Assembly (NCBI RefSeq): GCF_017676385.1
Contig: NZ_JAFFZN010000019.1
Location: 1 to 64,000, forward strand
Length of the DNA: 64,000 nt
Direction of reading: 5' to 3'
From: Streptomyces spirodelae
GTDB taxonomy: Bacteria > Actinomycetota > Actinomycetes > Streptomycetales > Streptomycetaceae
Shown: positions 26,300-35,434 of the stretch, one piece after another
Layout of the letters: each line of letters starts with the position of its first letter
How positions within the stretch are numbered: position 1 is the first letter of the stretch
Notes under the pieces: model-generated
The model's database searches: none
What the model saw: the letters and a program-made list of their open reading frames with translations, nothing else
Told to the model about the DNA's origin: nothing
Program-made: the position numbers and the translations under genes

Positions 26300-27562
26300 G
26301 TGGCCCCGCACCCCCAAGCGCCGTACGCGCCGCAGGCGGAGCGCGACGCGATGCGCCGTGCCATCGCCCTCGCCGCGCGGGGGCTCGGCTCCACCAGCCC
26401 CAATCCCGTCGTCGGCTGCGTCGTCCTCGACCAGGCGGGACGCACCGTGGGGGAGGGCTGGCACCAGCGCGCAGGCGGCCCGCACGCGGAGGTACACGCG
26501 CTCGCCGAAGCCGGCGAGGACGCCCGCGGCGGCACCGCTGTCGTCACTCTCGAACCCTGCGACCACACCGGGCGCACCGGCCCCTGCGCGCAGGCGCTCA
26601 TCGACGCGGGCATCTCCCGTGTCGTCTACGCCGTCTCCGACCCCAGCCCGAACGCCGCGGGCGGCGCGCTCACACTGGCCGCCGCCGGTATCGACGTCGA
26701 GGGCGGTCTGCTGGCCGACGAGGCCGCGGCCGGCAACGCCGCTTGGCTGACCTCCGTACTGCACGGCCGTCCGTATGTGACCTGGAAGTACGCCGCCACC
26801 CTCGACGGCAGAACCGCGGCGGCCGACGGCTCCAGCCGCTGGATCACCTCGGCCGAGGCCCGTGCCGACGTGCACCGGCTGCGCGCCGAGTCCGACGCCG
26901 TCCTGGTCGGTGCCGGTACCGCCCGCGCCGACGACCCGCACCTGGCCGTGCGGGACGTGCCCGGCGCCGTCCAGCCGCTCCGCGTCGTCCTCGACACCGA
27001 GGCGTCGGTCGTCCGGGCCGGGGCGCGCGTGCTCGACGACGCGGCGCCCACAGTGATCGCCGTCGCCCAGGACGCGGACACCGCCGCGCTGGAGGCCGCA
27101 GCCGGCGCGAGCCCGGCCGAGGTGCTGCGGCTGCCCCGCGCGGTGGACGGCGCGGGGCTCGACCTGGACGCGCTGCTGACCGCCCTGCAGACCCGCGATG
27201 TCCGTGCCGTGCTGCTGGAGGGCGGCGCCACCTTGGCGGGCTCCTTCGTCGCCGCCGGACTGGTCGACCGGGTGGTCGGCTACCTCGCCCCCGTACTGCT
27301 GGGCGCGGGACCGCCCGCTCTGGGCGAGGCCGGAATCAGCACCATCGCACAGGCGTTGCGGCTGACCGTGAGCGAGACCGTTCGACTCGGCCCCGACCTG
27401 CGGATCACCGCCGTGGGCGCCACCGCGCCGCAGACAGTGCGCACGGCCGCCGCCGCGAGCACCACGGCGAGCACGCGCACCGCAAACCCCACTGGCACCG
27501 CCACCACCACCGGCCCCGCCACCGCGCGGGCCGAGCAGTCCGAGCAGCCCGAGGAGTCCTGA
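26300..27562 (+). CDS. ribD: Bifunctional diaminohydroxyphosphoribosylaminopyrimidine deaminase / 5-amino-6-ribosylaminouracil reductase
   Basis: 420 aa. Deaminase domain (about 10-150): zinc site HAEVHAL with PCDHTGRTGPC, and LGSTSPNPVVGCVV at its start. Reductase domain (about 160-390): YVTWKYAATLDGRTA, DAVLVGAGTARADDP, EGGATLAGSF. Two steps of riboflavin biosynthesis. The last 45 residues are a disordered Thr/Ala tail. The GTG at 26300 follows AGGAGG with 5 nt, so the longer in-frame extension into the riboswitch is rejected. First gene of the FMN-controlled operon. Confidence 0.95.
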   Translation: MAPHPQAPYAPQAERDAMRRAIALAARGLGSTSPNPVVGCVVLDQAGRTVGEGWHQRAGGPHAEVHALAEAGEDARGGTAVVTLEPCDHTGRTGPCAQALIDAGISRVVYAVSDPSPNAAGGALTLAAAGIDVEGGLLADEAAAGNAAWLTSVLHGRPYVTWKYAATLDGRTAAADGSSRWITSAEARADVHRLRAESDAVLVGAGTARADDPHLAVRDVPGAVQPLRVVLDTEASVVRAGARVLDDAAPTVIAVAQDADTAALEAAAGASPAEVLRLPRAVDGAGLDLDALLTALQTRDVRAVLLEGGATLAGSFVAAGLVDRVVGYLAPVLLGAGPPALGEAGISTIAQALRLTVSETVRLGPDLRITAVGATAPQTVRTAAAASTTASTRTANPTGTATTTGPATARAEQSEQPEES

Positions 27563-28198
27563 GTGTTCACCGGAATCGTGGAAGAGCTGGGCGAGGTCGT
27601 CGCCGTCGAGGACCAGGGCGCTTCGGCCCGGCTGCGGCTGCGCGGACCGCGCGTGACCGCCGACGCACGGCACGGCGACTCGATCGCGGTCAACGGCGTG
27701 TGCCTGACCGTCGTGGAGACGGGCGACGGCGAGTTCACCGCCGACGTCATGGCCGAGACCCTGCACCGCTCCAGCCTCGGGGTACTCACCGCGGGCTCGC
27801 CCGTCAACCTGGAGCGCCCGATGGTGCTCGGCGGGCGGCTCGACGGCCACCTCGTCCAGGGGCACGTCGACGGCACCGGCACCATCACCGCGCGGCACGA
27901 CGCGGACAGCGGCACGGTCCTCACGGTCGCGCTGCCCGAGGGGCTGGGGCGGTACCTGGTCGAGAAGGGCTCCATCACCGTGGACGGCGTCAGCCTCACG
28001 GTCGTGGAGGCCACCGACGACCACTTCACCGTCTCCCTCATCCCCACCACGCTCTCGCTCACCACGCTGGGCACCAAGCAGCCCGGCGACCCGGTCAACC
28101 TGGAGGTCGACGTCCTGGCCAAGTACGTCGAGCGGCTGCTGGGAGCCTCGGCGCCGGGCCTCGCCGACGAGCTCCGCCGGAGCGGGGCGACCCGATGA
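27563..28198 (+). CDS. ribE: Riboflavin synthase alpha subunit
   Basis: 211 aa. Two homologous lumazine-binding halves: N half starting with FTGIVEELGEV (conserved start) and containing AVNGVCLTVVE, and the C half ITVDGVSLTVVE. It dismutates 6,7-dimethyl-8-ribityllumazine to riboflavin. It begins (GTG) directly after the ribD stop codon with no gap, and ends overlapping the ATG of the transporter gene, so the whole block is one transcript. Confidence 0.96.
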   Translation: MFTGIVEELGEVVAVEDQGASARLRLRGPRVTADARHGDSIAVNGVCLTVVETGDGEFTADVMAETLHRSSLGVLTAGSPVNLERPMVLGGRLDGHLVQGHVDGTGTITARHDADSGTVLTVALPEGLGRYLVEKGSITVDGVSLTVVEATDDHFTVSLIPTTLSLTTLGTKQPGDPVNLEVDVLAKYVERLLGASAPGLADELRRSGATR

Positions 28199-28941
28199 GC
28201 GGCCTCCACTGGTTGAACCAGGAGGCGTTCTCCGCCTTCGGGCAGCACGTCATCTGGTCCGACATGCTCGGCAACCTCATGGGGCTGCTCGGCCTGGCGC
28301 TGGGCTGGCGGCGCTCCATAGGCACCTGGCCCGCGCAGCTGCTGTCCGGGCTGATACTCGTCGGTGCCTTCGCCTCCGCGCATCTGGCGGGCGGGGTCGG
28401 CAAGCAGCTCCTGGTCATCGGGGTGGCGCTGTGGGGCTGGCGGCAGTGGCGGCGCGGCAACCAGCAGGCGCAGGACGGCTCCATCGCCGTACGGTTCGCC
28501 ACCTGGCGCGAACGCGGACTGCTCGCACTCGGCACCGCGCTGGGCACCGCCGCCGTCGGCACCCTCTTCACCCTCGTCCCGTCCCTCTCGTGGAGCCCCT
28601 GGGCTGACGCCTACATCTTCGTCGGCACGCTGGCGGCGATGGTGGCCCAGGCCCGCGGCCTGGTCGAGTTCTGGTTCGCCTGGCTGCTGGTGGACGTGGT
28701 CGGGGTGCCGCTCGCCTTCAGCAGCGGGCTGGCCTTCTCCGGCCTCGTCTACGTCGTCTACCTCGGCCTCGTCCTGTGGGGCCTGCGCGCCTGGTGGCAG
28801 CGCTCCCGCGGGGAAGCCCGCGCACTGGCCGCAGCGCGCGTGGAGCCCGCGCTCAACTCCGCCGGGGCCACGCCGACCGCCGCGCAGCGGACGTGGAGCA
28901 CGCCACCCGAGCGCACCATCAAGGAAGGAGCACGCCCATGA
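28195..28941 (+). CDS. ribM: PnuC-family riboflavin transporter RibM
   Basis: 248 aa, about 7 membrane helices, PnuC family (WGWRQWRRG and the later [16 protein letters not shown] as family words). PnuC proteins carry nicotinamide riboside, but in actinobacteria the version encoded in riboflavin operons (RibM; PnuX in Corynebacterium) transports riboflavin. Operon position decides the call: ATGA overlaps at both ends (28195-28198 with ribE, 28938-28941 with ribBA). The C-terminal 40 residues are soluble and Ala/Arg-rich. Confidence 0.88.
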   Translation: MSGLHWLNQEAFSAFGQHVIWSDMLGNLMGLLGLALGWRRSIGTWPAQLLSGLILVGAFASAHLAGGVGKQLLVIGVALWGWRQWRRGNQQAQDGSIAVRFATWRERGLLALGTALGTAAVGTLFTLVPSLSWSPWADAYIFVGTLAAMVAQARGLVEFWFAWLLVDVVGVPLAFSSGLAFSGLVYVVYLGLVLWGLRAWWQRSRGEARALAAARVEPALNSAGATPTAAQRTWSTPPERTIKEGARP

Positions 28942-30290
28942 CCGCGCTGCCGAACTGGTACGACGCACCGCCGGCCCCGCGCCTCCCCGTCCCCGGGGAA
29001 CCGGCGGACGCCGACGAGTCGTTCGCGCTCGCGCTCGACCCCGTCGAGGAGGCGATCCGCGACATCGGCGAGGGCCGTCCGGTCGTGGTCGTCGACGACG
29101 AGAGCCGGGAGAACGAGGGCGACCTGGTGATGGCCGCCGAGCTGGTCACTCCCGAGATCGTCGCCTTCATGATGAGCGAGTGCCGCGGCCTGATCTGCAC
29201 CCCGATGGAGGGCACCGACCTGGACCGGCTCGCACTGCCCCAGATGGTCGCCGAGAACACCGAATCCATGGGCACCGCGTTCACCGTCACCGTCGACGCG
29301 ACGCGCGCCCACGGCGTCACCACCGGCATCTCGGCCGCCGACCGCGCCGCCACCATCCGGCTGCTCGCCGACCCCGACACCACCCCGGAGGACTTCGTCC
29401 GCCCCGGGCACGCCTTCCCGCTGCGCGCCAAGCCGGGCGGGGTGCTCGCCCGCCCCGGGCACACCGAGGCGGGTGTGGACCTGGCCCGGCTGGCCGGGCT
29501 GCGGCCCGCCGCCGCCATCGTGGAGATCGCCGGCGAGGACGGCACCATGCTGCGGCTGCCCGAGCTGGTGCCGTTCGCGCGCAAGCACGGGCTGCGGATC
29601 ATCTCCATCGAGGACCTGATCGCCTACCGCCGCTCCGCCGAGCCCACCGTGCGGCGCGAGGCGGAGACCCGGCTGCCCACCCGGCACGGCGAGTTCCGCG
29701 CCTACGGCTACCGCTCGACCGTCGACGGGGTGGAGCACATCGCCCTGGTCACCGGCGACCTCACTGGTCCGGGCGACCCCGCGGGCGGAGAGGACGTGCT
29801 CGTACGGGTGCATTCCGAGTGCCTGACCGGTGATGTCTTCGGCTCCCAGCGTTGCGACTGCGGGCCCCAGCTGGAGGCGTCCTTGGAGCGCGTCCAACAG
29901 GAGGGCCGGGGCGTTGTGCTCTACCTGCGCGGGCACGAGGGCCGGGGGATCGGGCTGATGTCCAAGCTGCGCGCCTACGAGCTGCAGGAGCGCGGCCGCG
30001 ACACCCTCGACGCCAACCTGGAACTGGGTCTCCCCGCCGACGCCCGCGACTACGCGGCCGCCGCGCAGATCCTCACCGACCTGGGCGTCAGGTCGCTGCG
30101 GCTGATGACCAACAACCCGGAGAAGACCGCCGCGATGGTGCGGCACGGGCTGCGCGTCACCGGCCGGGAGCCGATGCCGGTGCAGGCGGGCGAGCACAAC
30201 CTGCGCTATCTGCGCACCAAGCGCGACCGGATGGGCCACGACCTGCCGTGGCTGGACGCCGACCGCACCTCGCCCTGCGGTACGCAGTAA
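28938..30290 (+). CDS. ribBA: Bifunctional 3,4-dihydroxy-2-butanone-4-phosphate synthase / GTP cyclohydrolase II
   Basis: 450 aa fusion. RibB part (about 30-235): [31 protein letters not shown], then the [21 protein letters not shown] motif. RibA part (about 245-445): [20 protein letters not shown] (three-Cys Zn site of GCH II with VRVHSECL), [11 protein letters not shown] and NPEKTAAM. The two enzymes feed the two branches of riboflavin synthesis. The ATG at 28938 overlaps the end of ribM; ribH follows after 60 bp. Confidence 0.96.
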   Translation: MTALPNWYDAPPAPRLPVPGEPADADESFALALDPVEEAIRDIGEGRPVVVVDDESRENEGDLVMAAELVTPEIVAFMMSECRGLICTPMEGTDLDRLALPQMVAENTESMGTAFTVTVDATRAHGVTTGISAADRAATIRLLADPDTTPEDFVRPGHAFPLRAKPGGVLARPGHTEAGVDLARLAGLRPAAAIVEIAGEDGTMLRLPELVPFARKHGLRIISIEDLIAYRRSAEPTVRREAETRLPTRHGEFRAYGYRSTVDGVEHIALVTGDLTGPGDPAGGEDVLVRVHSECLTGDVFGSQRCDCGPQLEASLERVQQEGRGVVLYLRGHEGRGIGLMSKLRAYELQERGRDTLDANLELGLPADARDYAAAAQILTDLGVRSLRLMTNNPEKTAAMVRHGLRVTGREPMPVQAGEHNLRYLRTKRDRMGHDLPWLDADRTSPCGTQ

Positions 30291-30350
30291 CAACCGGCCA
30301 CCGTAGGCCACCGACAACAGCACCACCACACTTCGAACACGAGGAGCACC

Positions 30351-30836
30351 GTGAGCGGCAAGGGCGCACCCGAACTGACCGTCAAGAACTGCCAGGACCT
30401 GCGCGTGGCCGTGGTCGCCGCGCAGTGGCACCAGCAGGTCATGGACGGCCTCGTCGACGGCGCCCTGCGGGCGCTGGGCGAGCTGGGCATCGACGAGCCC
30501 ACCCTGCTGCGCGTCCCCGGCAGCTTCGAGCTGCCCGTCGTCGCCAAGGTCCTCGCCGACCGCGGATACGACGCGATCGTGGCGCTCGGCGTCGTCGTCC
30601 GGGGCGGCACCCCGCACTTCGACTACGTCTGCCAGGGCGTCACCCAGGGCCTCACCGAGGTCTCGGTCCGCACCGGCGTCCCCATCGGGTTCGGCGTGCT
30701 GACCTGCGACGACGAGGAGCAGGCCATCGCCCGCGCCGGGCTGCCCGGCTCCACCGAGGACAAGGGCCACGAGGCCGTCACCGCGGCCGTGGCGACGGCC
30801 GCGACTCTGCGCACCGTCGCAGAGCCCTGGCGGTGA
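30351..30836 (+). CDS. ribH: 6,7-dimethyl-8-ribityllumazine synthase
   Basis: 161 aa. It condenses the ribityl pyrimidine with dihydroxybutanone phosphate. Lumazine synthase words: [32 protein letters not shown] (catalytic His) and [23 protein letters not shown] start after GAGGAGC (6-nt gap). Last gene of the riboflavin set; hisE starts 34 bp downstream. Confidence 0.96.
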   Translation: MSGKGAPELTVKNCQDLRVAVVAAQWHQQVMDGLVDGALRALGELGIDEPTLLRVPGSFELPVVAKVLADRGYDAIVALGVVVRGGTPHFDYVCQGVTQGLTEVSVRTGVPIGFGVLTCDDEEQAIARAGLPGSTEDKGHEAVTAAVATAATLRTVAEPWR

Positions 30837-30870
30837 GCGGCCCGGGCCACCACGTAGGCTGTCAGGCACC

Positions 30871-31143
30871 ATGGCGAACAAGACATTCGAGCAGCTCTTC
30901 GCCGAGCTGCAGCACAAGGCCGCCACCGGCGACCCCAGCACCTCCCGCACCGCCGAGCTCGCCGCGCAGGGCGTGCACGCCATCGGCAAGAAGATCGTGG
31001 AGGAGGCCGCGGAAGTCTGGATGGCGGCCGAGCACGAGGGCGACGAGCGCACCGCCGAGGAGATCTCGCAGCTCCTCTACCATCTGCAGGTGCTCATGGC
31101 CGCGAAGGGCCTGTCCCTCGACGACGTATACGCTCATCTCTGA
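30871..31143 (+). CDS. hisE: Phosphoribosyl-ATP pyrophosphatase
   Basis: 90 aa, single-domain HisE. MazG-type helix pattern with [18 protein letters not shown] (EExxE Mg-binding helix) and [14 protein letters not shown]. It hydrolyses PR-ATP to PR-AMP, the second step of histidine synthesis. Full normal length. hisG follows after 74 bp, the usual actinobacterial hisE-hisG pair. Confidence 0.95.
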   Translation: MANKTFEQLFAELQHKAATGDPSTSRTAELAAQGVHAIGKKIVEEAAEVWMAAEHEGDERTAEEISQLLYHLQVLMAAKGLSLDDVYAHL

Positions 31144-31217
31144 GCGCCGTCGCTCCCCTTTCCGTTCCTCCCGCTCCTCCTCCACCTCACGCTCCACTTC
31201 ACGAACAAAGGAAGCTC

Positions 31218-32066
31218 ATGCTGCGCATCGCCGTCCCCAACAAGGGTTCCCTCTCCGGCCCTGCCGGGGAGATGCTGCATGAGGCCGGGTACCAGCAGCG
31301 CAAGGCGACCAAGGAACTCGTCCTGGTGGACCCGGAGAACGAGGTCGAGTTCTTCTACCTGCGCCCCCGCGACATCGCGATCTACGTCAGCTCCGGCCGG
31401 CTCGACATCGGCATCACGGGGCGGGATCTGCTGCTGGACTCCGGGGCGCAGGCCGAGGAGGTCCTCCCCCTCGGCTTCGCCCGCTCCACCTTCCGCTACG
31501 CCGCCAAGCCCGGCACCGTGGATACCCTCGACGACCTCACCGGGCTGACGGTCGCCACCTCCTACGAGGGCATCGTCGCCAAGCACTTGGCGGACAAGGG
31601 CATCGACGCCTCCGTCGTACACCTGGACGGTGCCGTGGAGACCGCCATCGAACTGGGTGTGGCACAGGTCATCGCGGACGTCGTGGAGACCGGCACCTCG
31701 CTGCGGAACGCGGGTCTGGAGATCGTCGGCGAGCCGATCATGCAGTCCGAGGCCGTCGTCATCCGGCGCACCGGAGCCGACCCGGACGGGCCCAAGGTGC
31801 AGCAGTTCCTGCGCCGTCTCCAGGGCGTCCTGGTGGCCCGCAGCTACGTGATGATGGACTACGACATCCGCGCCGAGCACCTGGAGCAGGCCGTGGCGCT
31901 CACCCCGGGCCTGGAGTCACCGACCATCTCCCCGCTGCACGACCAGGGCTGGGTCGCCGTACGCTCCATGGTGCGTACCACCGAGGCGCAGCGGATCATG
32001 GACGACCTCTACGACCTGGGCGCCCGCGCCATCCTCACCACGGGCATCCACGCCTGCCGCCTGTGA
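31218..32066 (+). CDS. hisG: ATP phosphoribosyltransferase, long form
   Basis: 282 aa, so the hexameric long form (HisG-L) with its C-terminal ACT-like regulatory domain (about 205-282), which binds histidine for feedback inhibition; no separate HisZ is needed. Catalytic region: LRIAVPNKGSLSGPAGEML, DIAIYVSSGRLDIGITGRDLL, and the PRPP loop DVVETGTSLRNAGLEIV. It joins ATP and PRPP in the first step of histidine synthesis. Confidence 0.96.
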   Translation: MLRIAVPNKGSLSGPAGEMLHEAGYQQRKATKELVLVDPENEVEFFYLRPRDIAIYVSSGRLDIGITGRDLLLDSGAQAEEVLPLGFARSTFRYAAKPGTVDTLDDLTGLTVATSYEGIVAKHLADKGIDASVVHLDGAVETAIELGVAQVIADVVETGTSLRNAGLEIVGEPIMQSEAVVIRRTGADPDGPKVQQFLRRLQGVLVARSYVMMDYDIRAEHLEQAVALTPGLESPTISPLHDQGWVAVRSMVRTTEAQRIMDDLYDLGARAILTTGIHACRL

Positions 32067-32086
32067 CCCGTGTCCGGAGCCCACTG

Positions 32087-32590
32087 ATGACCGACAGCCC
32101 GGCGCCCTGCGCGCTTCCCGTCACATTCCGGCCCACCCGCACCCGCGCGGTACTCCTGACGGCGGGACTCGCCGCCTTCGTGGTCCTCACCGTCGTCTCG
32201 CTGATGCTCCAGATCGGCGGCGGTGAGCGGGCGAGCTTCATCTGCACGGGCGTGCTCTTCCTCGGCGTGCTGGTGCTGTTGAGCCGTCCCCGGGTGACGG
32301 CCGACGAGGACGGGGTGACGGTCGTCAACCTCACGACCAAGCGGCGTCTCGAATGGGCGCAGGTGCTCGCCGTGCGGCTGCGGCCCGGCGACCCGTGGGT
32401 CTCGCTGGACCTCGCCGACGGCACCAACCTGCCCGCCATGGGCATCCAGCCGGGAATCGCCAAGCAGCAGGCGCTCGCCCAAGCGCGTGCCCTGCGTGCT
32501 CTCGTCGAGGTCAAGGGCACGCCCCAGGACGCCTCGAACGGCACGGCGGACCGCGCCGGGGGCGAGACCGGGACCGACGCCGAAAAGTAG
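32087..32590 (+). CDS. PH-domain-type membrane protein
   Basis: 167 aa from the ATG at 32087 (GGAG 8 nt upstream); a GTG at 32063 overlapping the hisG stop is an alternative start. Two hydrophobic helices (about residues 20-60) are followed by a bacterial PH-like (bPH) domain: PRVTADEDGVTVVNLTTKRRLEWAQVLAVRLRPGDPWVSLDLADG. This small type is common after hisG in Streptomyces. Function unknown; a possible membrane-surface binding module. Confidence 0.8.
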   Translation: MTDSPAPCALPVTFRPTRTRAVLLTAGLAAFVVLTVVSLMLQIGGGERASFICTGVLFLGVLVLLSRPRVTADEDGVTVVNLTTKRRLEWAQVLAVRLRPGDPWVSLDLADGTNLPAMGIQPGIAKQQALAQARALRALVEVKGTPQDASNGTADRAGGETGTDAEK

Positions 32591-32795
32591 CAGCTCCGCC
32601 GCCGGGTCCGGCAACCCTCGGCACGGTGCCGCGCGTCTTCGCGGGGTGTCGACCAGTGTCTACTCTGGTGCACACCGGCATGAGCCGCCCCGCGCCCCCG
32701 CGCGGGCACCTGCGAACCGAGGAGTGACCACCTCCAGCGATGGACGGATCGTCCTGTAGTACGTGCGCCGCGTCCCGGCTGAACGGGGGCGTGGC

Positions 32796-34235
32796 ATGAC
32801 CCTCCCGCTAGTGCTGCTCGGTGTGGCGTTCCTGCTCGTCCTCGCCAACGGCTTCTTCGTCGCGGCGGAGTTCGGGCTCGTCACCGTCGAGAAACCCGAG
32901 GCCGAACGTGCCGCCGCACAGGGCGACCGGAAGGCCCGCGCCGTGGTCCGTGCCCTGCCGGAGCTGTCCTTCCAGCTCTCCGGCACACAGCTCGGCATCA
33001 CCCTCACCTCTCTGATCACCGGCATGCTCGCCGAACCCGCGCTGGCCCGGCTGCTGGACGGCCCGTTGACCGCGGTGGGGACACCACCGGGCGCGGTCGG
33101 CGGCGTCGCCGTCGGCACCGGCATGCTGACCGCCTCGGCCGTCCAGATGGTCGTGGGCGAACTGGTGCCCAAGAACTGGGCCGTCTCCCGGCCGCTGGCG
33201 GTGGCCAGGTTCGTGGCCGGGCCGCAGCGCCTCTTCTCGCGCACGTTCCGCCCCGTGATCGCGGGTCTGAACGCGGCGGCCAACCGTATGGTGCGGCTCT
33301 TCGGCGTCCAGCCCGCCGAGGAGCTGGCCTCCGCCCGCACCCCGGGCGAACTCGTCTCGCTGGCACACCACTCGGCCCGCGCCGGCGCCCTCGAACAGGA
33401 CACCGCAGACCTGTTCGTGCGCACTCTGGCACTGGGCGGGCTGACAGCGCAGCACGTGATGACACCGCGGGTCCGGGTCAGTGCTCTGCAGGCACTGGCC
33501 ACCGCCGAGGACGTCCTCAACCTCACCCGCGCCACCGGACTGTCCCGCTTCCCCGTCTACCAGGACACGCTCGACGAGGTCGTCGGCATGGTGCACCTCA
33601 AGGACGCCCTCGCCGTCCCCGCGGACCTGCGGCTGCACACCCCCGCGGTCCGTATCGCCGTCCCCGCGCTGCACGTCCCGCAGACCCTCCCCGTGCGGCC
33701 GCTGCTGGCACGGCTGCGCAGCGAACAGCCCATCGCGGTCGTCGTGGACGAGTACGGCGGCACCGCGGGCGTCGTCACACTGGAGGACATCGTCGAGGAG
33801 ATCGTCGGCGAGGTACGCGACGAACACGACGGACAGCTCTACGCCGAACTGCCCGAACTGGCCCCCGCCCCGCCCGACCCGGAGGGCCGCCCTGCCTGGG
33901 ACGCCGACGGCAGCTGCCGGGTGGGCGCGCTGCGCGGTATCGGCCTGGAGGTGCCCGAAGGGCCGTACGAGACCGTGGCGGGACTCGTCGCCGACCTGCT
34001 GGGCCGCATTCCGGCGCCCGGCGACACCGCACGGCTGCGGGTGCCGAACGCCCGCACCGGGGACGGCGGCCGGGAGTGGCAGTTGAAGGTGCGGCAGGTG
34101 GCACACCACCGTGCCGAGCGGGTCCGCATCGTGGCCCAGGACCGCGCCGCGGGCCCCGCCACGGGCGGACCCGCAGGCCGGCGGGACGGCGACCCCCCGC
34201 GCCCGGCCCGCAGCATGGAAGCGGCGGCGTCATGA
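32796..34235 (+). CDS. CNNM/CorC-type membrane protein with CBS pair (first of two)
   Basis: 479 aa. DUF21 membrane domain (about 1-190; ANGFFVAAEFGLVTVEK start, QLGITLTSLITGMLAEP, VQMVVGELVPKNWA), CBS pair (about 205-335; PRFPVYQ region and VVVDEYGGTAGVVTLEDIVEEIVGEV), then CorC_HlyC domain (about 345-435). Such proteins are linked to Mg2+ or other divalent cation efflux. ATG 32796 has a GGGGG site; GTG 32763 is possible. The stop overlaps the next ATG by 4 nt. Confidence 0.92.
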   Translation: MTLPLVLLGVAFLLVLANGFFVAAEFGLVTVEKPEAERAAAQGDRKARAVVRALPELSFQLSGTQLGITLTSLITGMLAEPALARLLDGPLTAVGTPPGAVGGVAVGTGMLTASAVQMVVGELVPKNWAVSRPLAVARFVAGPQRLFSRTFRPVIAGLNAAANRMVRLFGVQPAEELASARTPGELVSLAHHSARAGALEQDTADLFVRTLALGGLTAQHVMTPRVRVSALQALATAEDVLNLTRATGLSRFPVYQDTLDEVVGMVHLKDALAVPADLRLHTPAVRIAVPALHVPQTLPVRPLLARLRSEQPIAVVVDEYGGTAGVVTLEDIVEEIVGEVRDEHDGQLYAELPELAPAPPDPEGRPAWDADGSCRVGALRGIGLEVPEGPYETVAGLVADLLGRIPAPGDTARLRVPNARTGDGGREWQLKVRQVAHHRAERVRIVAQDRAAGPATGGPAGRRDGDPPRPARSMEAAAS

Positions 34236-35434
34236 GCGTCCTCCAACTCCTGTTCGCCGCGCTGCTGGTGCTGGCCAACGGCTTCTTCGTCGGCGCCGAG
34301 TTCGCGCTCGTGTCCGTACGCCGCAGCCAGATCGAACCCCTCGCGGCCGACGGCTCGGCGCGCGCCCGGCGCGTGCTGCGCGGGCTGGAGACGCTGCCGC
34401 AGATGATGGCGGCGGCGCAGTTCGGCATCACGGTGTGCTCACTGACCCTGGGCGCCGTCGCCGAGCCCACGCTGGCACACCTGCTGGAGCCCGCCTTCCA
34501 CGCCGTGCGGCTGCCGCATGCGCTGGTGCACCCCGTGGGCTATGTGATCGCCCTGGCCGTCGTGGTCTTCTTCCACCTCGTGGTGGGCGAGATGGTGCCC
34601 AAGAACCTCGCCATGGCGGCGCCCGAGCACACTGCGCTGTGGCTCGGCCCCGGGCTGGTCGCCTTCGCGCGGCTGACCCGCCCGGTCACCGCGGCACTGG
34701 GGGCGTGCTCGACCGTCATCCTGCGGCTCTTCCGCGTCGAGCCCAAGGACGAGGTCGCCGCCGCCTTCACCAGCGAACAGCTCAACCAACTGGTGCGGGA
34801 CTCCCGGCAGGCCGGGCTGCTGGAGGCCGACGAGCACGAACGGCTGGCCGACGCCCTGGAGCTGGGCTCCCGGCCGCTGACCGAGGTCCTGCTGGGCGGT
34901 ACCGAGCTGGTCACCGTCGGCACCGACGTCACCCCGCGCCAGGTGGAGGAGCTGACCGTACGCACCGGCTACTCCCGCTTCCCGGTGCGCGCAGACGACG
35001 GCGGTTTCCTGGGGTATCTGCACGTCAAGGACGTACTCGACCTGGAGGAGGCGGACCGCGCGGTGCCGCAGCGGCTCTGGCGGCCGATGACGACGTTGCG
35101 CGGCGAGCTGCCGCTGGACGACGCCCTCACCGCCATGCGGGCCGGCGCCTCGCATCTGGCGGCCGTCGCGGACGCCTCGGGCCGGGTGCTGGGCCTGGCG
35201 GCCCTGGAGGACGTGCTGGAGATGCTGGTGGGCGAGGTGCACGACCCCGCCCACACCGACACCCACCCGGACCCGCACACCGACACCCGTACGGAACCTG
35301 CGGGGAGCGGGCCGGGACAGGGGCTGCCCACCGCCCGGCACCTGTCGGACGGCTTCAGCCCAGCGGCGGCTGCGGGCCGGGAGGAGGACCGTCGGGACCC
35401 CGCCCCGACAGCACCTCGCCGTACGCCTGCATGA
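34232..35434 (+). CDS. CNNM/CorC-type membrane protein with CBS pair (second of two)
   Basis: 400 aa, paralogous to the gene before it. DUF21 domain (ANGFFVGAEFALVSVRR, QFGITVCSLTLGAVAEP, LVVGEMVPKNLAM) and CBS pair (SRFPVRADDGGFLGYLHVKDVLDLEEA ... AVADASGRVLGLAALEDVLEMLVGEV). It lacks the CorC_HlyC domain; instead the last 60 residues are a His/Thr/Asp/Pro-rich tail. Translationally coupled (ATGA). A two-gene arrangement suggests a heteromeric transporter. The 3' end overlaps the convergent ATPase gene by 80 nt. Confidence 0.9.
   Translation: MSVLQLLFAALLVLANGFFVGAEFALVSVRRSQIEPLAADGSARARRVLRGLETLPQMMAAAQFGITVCSLTLGAVAEPTLAHLLEPAFHAVRLPHALVHPVGYVIALAVVVFFHLVVGEMVPKNLAMAAPEHTALWLGPGLVAFARLTRPVTAALGACSTVILRLFRVEPKDEVAAAFTSEQLNQLVRDSRQAGLLEADEHERLADALELGSRPLTEVLLGGTELVTVGTDVTPRQVEELTVRTGYSRFPVRADDGGFLGYLHVKDVLDLEEADRAVPQRLWRPMTTLRGELPLDDALTAMRAGASHLAAVADASGRVLGLAALEDVLEMLVGEVHDPAHTDTHPDPHTDTRTEPAGSGPGQGLPTARHLSDGFSPAAAAGREEDRRDPAPTAPRRTPA

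Noticed and set aside
26275-28194. Long open frame through ribD and ribE reaching into ribM
   Set aside because: Out of frame with the clear ribD and ribE products; only the part from 28195 (ribM) is coding.
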